Origin: Dyella sp. AtDHG13
GTDB taxonomy: Bacteria > Pseudomonadota > Gammaproteobacteria > Xanthomonadales > Rhodanobacteraceae
Length of the DNA stretch: 64,000 nucleotides
NCBI RefSeq assembly: GCF_003201105.1
Contig: NZ_QICJ01000004.1
Coordinates: 1-64,000, forward strand
Direction: 5' to 3'
This document shows, piece by piece, positions 61,324 to 64,000 of this stretch (position 1 is its first letter; every line of letters begins with the position of its first letter). The notes under the pieces were generated by a model that did no database searches, was not told where the DNA came from, and worked only from the letters and a program-made list of their open reading frames with translations. A program made the position numbers and the translations under genes.

Positions 61324-63516
61324 GTGACGATCCAGACATCGAAGCGCCTGCTTTCCCTGTCCCTGCTGCTTGCGCTATCTGGTGCATCGCTTGCCCATGC
61401 GGCCTCCAACGACGAAGCCCGCTGGAAGTCCGAAGCCGCCGCCGTCACCATCACCCGCGACGACTGGGGCATCGCCCATGTGCACGGCAAGACCGATGCG
61501 GACGCGGTGTTCGGCATGGCCTACGCGCAGGCGGAAGACGACTTCAACCGCATCGAGACCAATTACCTCAACTCGCTCGGCTGGCTGGCGAAGGCCGAGG
61601 GCGAGAAGGCGATCTGGTCCGACCTGCGCCAGCAGCTGTGGATCGATCCGGTCGAGCTGAAGCGGCTCTACGCCAAGAGTCCGTCGTGGCTGCGCGAGTT
61701 GATGGATGCCTGGGCGGACGGCCTCAACGCCTACCTCGCCGCGCATCCCGATGTGCATCCGCGCGTGATCACGCACTTCGAGCCGTGGATGGCCCTGAGC
61801 TTCAGCGAAGGCAGCATCGGCGGCGATATCGAGCGCGTGTCCCTGAAGGAGCTGCAGGCGTTCTACGGCAAGCCTACGGAGAGCGTGGCCTTTGCCGATA
61901 CGCCGTCCAGCTGGGTGGAACCCACCGGTTCCAACGGCATCGCCATCGCGCCGAAACTGACGGCGGACGGCCACGCGCTGCTGTTGATCAATCCGCACAC
62001 CTCGTTCTTCTTCCGTTCCGAGCTGCAGATGTCCAGCGATGCGGGATTGGACGTCTATGGTGCGGTGACCTGGGGGCAGTTCTTCATTTATCAGGGCTTC
62101 AACAGGCACATCGGCTTCATGCACACCTCGACCACCGCCGACGTGGTGGACGAGTTTGCCGAGACCATCGTGCGCGATGGCGGCAAGCTCGGCTATCGCT
62201 ACGGCAAGGAAACCCGGAGCGTCACCACGCGGCCCATCACCATCGACTACCGCAAGCCGGATGGCTCGATGGGGCAGCGCAGCTTCACCACCTATGCCAC
62301 GCACCACGGTCCCATCGTGCGCGAGCAAGATGGCAAGTGGATCGCCACCGCGCTGATGAACAAGCCGATGGAAGCACTGGAACAGAGCTGGCTGCGCACC
62401 AAGGCCACCGATTTCAAGAGCTTCATGAAGATCGCCGAGTTCAAGGCCAACTCGTCCAACAACACCATCTACGCGGACGACAAGGGCGACATCGCGTACC
62501 TGCATCCGCAGTTCATCCCCAAACGCGACAACCGCTTCGATTACACCAAGCCGGTGGATGGCAGCGACCCGGCCACCGACTGGCAGGGCTTGCTGCCGCT
62601 GGATGCCGCGCCGCATCTGCTCAATCCCGGCAACGGCTGGATCATGAACACCAACAACTGGCCGTATTCGGCCGCCGGCCCGGACAGTCCGAAGCGCGAG
62701 GATTACCCGCGCTACATGGACAGCGTGGGCGAGAACCCGCGCGGCATCCACGCCACCCAGGTGCTCAGCGGCAAGCGCGACTTCACGCTGGCGTCGTTGA
62801 TCACCGCCGCGTTCGATTCGTATCTGCCGGCGTTCGCGCGGCAGATTCCGATCCTGTTGAAGGACTACGACGCGCTGCCGGCCAATGATCCGCTGAAGCC
62901 CAAACTCGCCGGCCCCATCGCCCTGCTGCGGGGCTGGGATTACCGCTGGGGCATCGCCTCCATGCCCACCTCGCTGGCGGTGTTCTGGGGCGACACCTTG
63001 TGGGACAAGGTCGACAAGTCCGACGTGTCCGAAGGGCTGTCGGTCTACGACATCATGGCCGAGCGCGCCGGCCCCAAGGCGCGGCTCGACGCGCTGGTGG
63101 AAGCATCCGATCGGCTGCAGAAGGATTTCGGCAGCTGGGGCGTGCCGTGGGGCGAGGTGAACCGCTACCAGCGCATCAACGGCGACATCCAGCAGCCGTT
63201 CGATGACGGCAAGCCCAGCATCCCGGTGCCGTTCACTTCGTCGCGCTGGGGTTCGCTCGCCTCGTTCGGCGCCCACCGCTGGCCCAGCACGCGGCGCTAC
63301 TACGGCACCAGCGGCAACAGCTTCGTGGCGGTAGTGGAGTTCGGCGACAAGGTGCGCGCACGCGCCATCACGGCCGGTGGCGAAAGCGGCCACTCGGAGT
63401 CGCCGCACTTCAACGACGAGGCCGAGCGCTACACCACCGGCAACCTGCGTGCCGTGTACTTCTGGCCGGAGGATCTGCAAGGCCACATCGAGCGCACTTA
63501 CCACCCGGGAACGTAG
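61324..63516 (+). CDS. Secreted penicillin-acylase-family Ntn hydrolase
   Basis: 730 residues from GTG 61324; signal peptide ~1-26 (...SLAHA). A precursor of penicillin G acylase/AHL-acylase type: alpha chain ~27-190, and the beta chain should begin at Ser203, in EPTGSNGIAI, the residue that becomes the N-terminal nucleophile after self-cleavage; ALLLINPHTSF follows. Hydrolyses amides such as acyl-homoserine lactones or beta-lactams; substrate unresolved. Single gene, hairpin 28 bases after its stop. Confidence 0.85.
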   Translation: MTIQTSKRLLSLSLLLALSGASLAHAASNDEARWKSEAAAVTITRDDWGIAHVHGKTDADAVFGMAYAQAEDDFNRIETNYLNSLGWLAKAEGEKAIWSDLRQQLWIDPVELKRLYAKSPSWLRELMDAWADGLNAYLAAHPDVHPRVITHFEPWMALSFSEGSIGGDIERVSLKELQAFYGKPTESVAFADTPSSWVEPTGSNGIAIAPKLTADGHALLLINPHTSFFFRSELQMSSDAGLDVYGAVTWGQFFIYQGFNRHIGFMHTSTTADVVDEFAETIVRDGGKLGYRYGKETRSVTTRPITIDYRKPDGSMGQRSFTTYATHHGPIVREQDGKWIATALMNKPMEALEQSWLRTKATDFKSFMKIAEFKANSSNNTIYADDKGDIAYLHPQFIPKRDNRFDYTKPVDGSDPATDWQGLLPLDAAPHLLNPGNGWIMNTNNWPYSAAGPDSPKREDYPRYMDSVGENPRGIHATQVLSGKRDFTLASLITAAFDSYLPAFARQIPILLKDYDALPANDPLKPKLAGPIALLRGWDYRWGIASMPTSLAVFWGDTLWDKVDKSDVSEGLSVYDIMAERAGPKARLDALVEASDRLQKDFGSWGVPWGEVNRYQRINGDIQQPFDDGKPSIPVPFTSSRWGSLASFGAHRWPSTRRYYGTSGNSFVAVVEFGDKVRARAITAGGESGHSESPHFNDEAERYTTGNLRAVYFWPEDLQGHIERTYHPGT

Positions 63517-63543
63517 CAACGTTCGAGCCGCCCAATCGCGCAC

Positions 63544-63579
63544 GCGCCACTTGTGTGAACTGACGCACATAAGTGGCGC
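63544..63579 (+). terminator. Long hairpin after the acylase gene
   Basis: GCGCCACTTGTGTG and CGCACATAAGTGGCGC form a ~14-bp stem (one G-U pair) with an 8-base loop. No T-run. The following stretch to 63970 shows no gene that I can support. Confidence 0.6.
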
Positions 63580-63970
63580 ATGCCTGTCATGGCATCGGCA
63601 AATTTTTGCGGTTCCTTCACTTCTGCCGTGAATCAATGGCCCTCGTCGCGAATTCATGCGACGTGCCGCGCCAGGGGTGAGGATTCGCGCGGCGCCCCAT
63701 GAATGACCTGCCCACCGCCAGCCTTCGGGTCTGGCGGGCGGAGGGGTGTACGCGTCGGTTCGGGTTTGTCCGGCTACGTCGATTCGGGTCGCTGCGTCTC
63801 GCGCGGCGTGGGCCGGTGCGTGCTCGCGGAGGGTCAGGGACGACTCCCGCGATCCAGGAAACATCCACGTCGAAGGCCCGATGCCATCGGGCAGCCGGCA
63901 CATTGCCGCGGCCCGGTCCTGGCGGGATGCCGGAGGATCGCTCGACCCAACTTGGTTATGGGGAGCTCGA

Positions 63971-64000
63971 ATGGAACGTCATACGTACAAGCGTCTGCTG
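63971..64000 (+). CDS. Start of an unidentified gene, cut by window edge
   Basis: ATG 63971 after TTATGGGGAGCTCGA gives ten codons, MERHTYKRLL, to the window end. The ribosome-site-like GGGGAG six bases upstream supports a real start. Too short for identification. Confidence 0.4.
   Translation, partial: MERHTYKRLL

Noticed and set aside
63617-63901. A 94-codon minus-strand frame near the right end
   Set aside because: Arg/Pro-rich, no signal, no ribosome site, and in a stretch with skewed GC; probably not coding.

Overview
This is a GC-rich, gene-dense chromosomal stretch of a gammaproteobacterium. The gene repertoire points to the order Xanthomonadales, most likely Rhodanobacteraceae (Dyella/Luteibacter/Rhodanobacter type): many large TonB-dependent receptors, M1 and M61 peptidases, a penicillin-acylase-type Ntn hydrolase, unimodular YdeP-like oxidoreductases and families of dispersed palindromic repeats. 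The taxonomic statement is inference from gene content, not from a marker gene.

Layout. 1-2030 is an island of visibly lower GC: the 3' end of an IS3-family (IS407-group-like) transposase with its terminal repeat, a 5'-truncated histidine-kinase remnant carrying an in-frame stop, and an alpha-amino-acid ester hydrolase gene. Near 2000-2034 that hydrolase runs in frame into the C-terminal part of an O-antigen/capsule ABC-exporter permease (Wzm-like), whose normal partner ATPase (Wzt-like) follows intact at 2363-3130. 3131-5845 holds a secreted small protein between REP-like palindromes and a divergent SDR/LysR pair. 6066-8430 is a DyP peroxidase-encapsulin nanocompartment operon, followed by two unrecognised small genes. 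8760-11275 holds a YdeP/FdhF-type molybdopterin oxidoreductase and an HVA1/DUF2945 protein. 11295-25483 is a mosaic of regulators (GlxA-like, AraC, LysR, LytTR), an SGNH hydrolase, an aldo/keto reductase, a PEP mutase/isocitrate lyase family enzyme, a TPR-like protein and transporters. 25596-28490 is a large TonB-dependent receptor with its own promoter and terminator.

28964-36007 contains a COG2521-like methyltransferase, an epimerase divergent from an MmyB-type regulator, a GFA protein, a small heat-shock protein preceded by a sigma-32-type promoter and a ROSE-like thermometer, a MarR/siderophore-interacting-protein divergent pair and a DUF2252 protein. 37143-48240 looks like a functional locus for scavenging organic phosphate: a lipoprotein alkaline phosphatase, a TonB-dependent receptor, an alpha/beta hydrolase, a glycerophosphodiester phosphodiesterase, an NPP-type phosphodiesterase and a second, paralogous TonB-dependent receptor. 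It is followed at 48435-50420 by a TMEM86/YhhN-like protein and an alkylglycerol-monooxygenase-like membrane hydroxylase, two families that in animals both act on ether lipids.

50505-64000 contains an APC permease, a beta-barrel outer-membrane protein, an M61 peptidase, tRNA-Arg(CCG), an ETHE1-like MBL hydrolase, the stress proteins CsbD and HdeD, a lipoprotein, QueF, an M1 peptidase, a secreted Ntn-hydrolase acylase, and the first codons of a gene cut by the window edge. I saw no CRISPR array, complete prophage, rRNA or replication origin.
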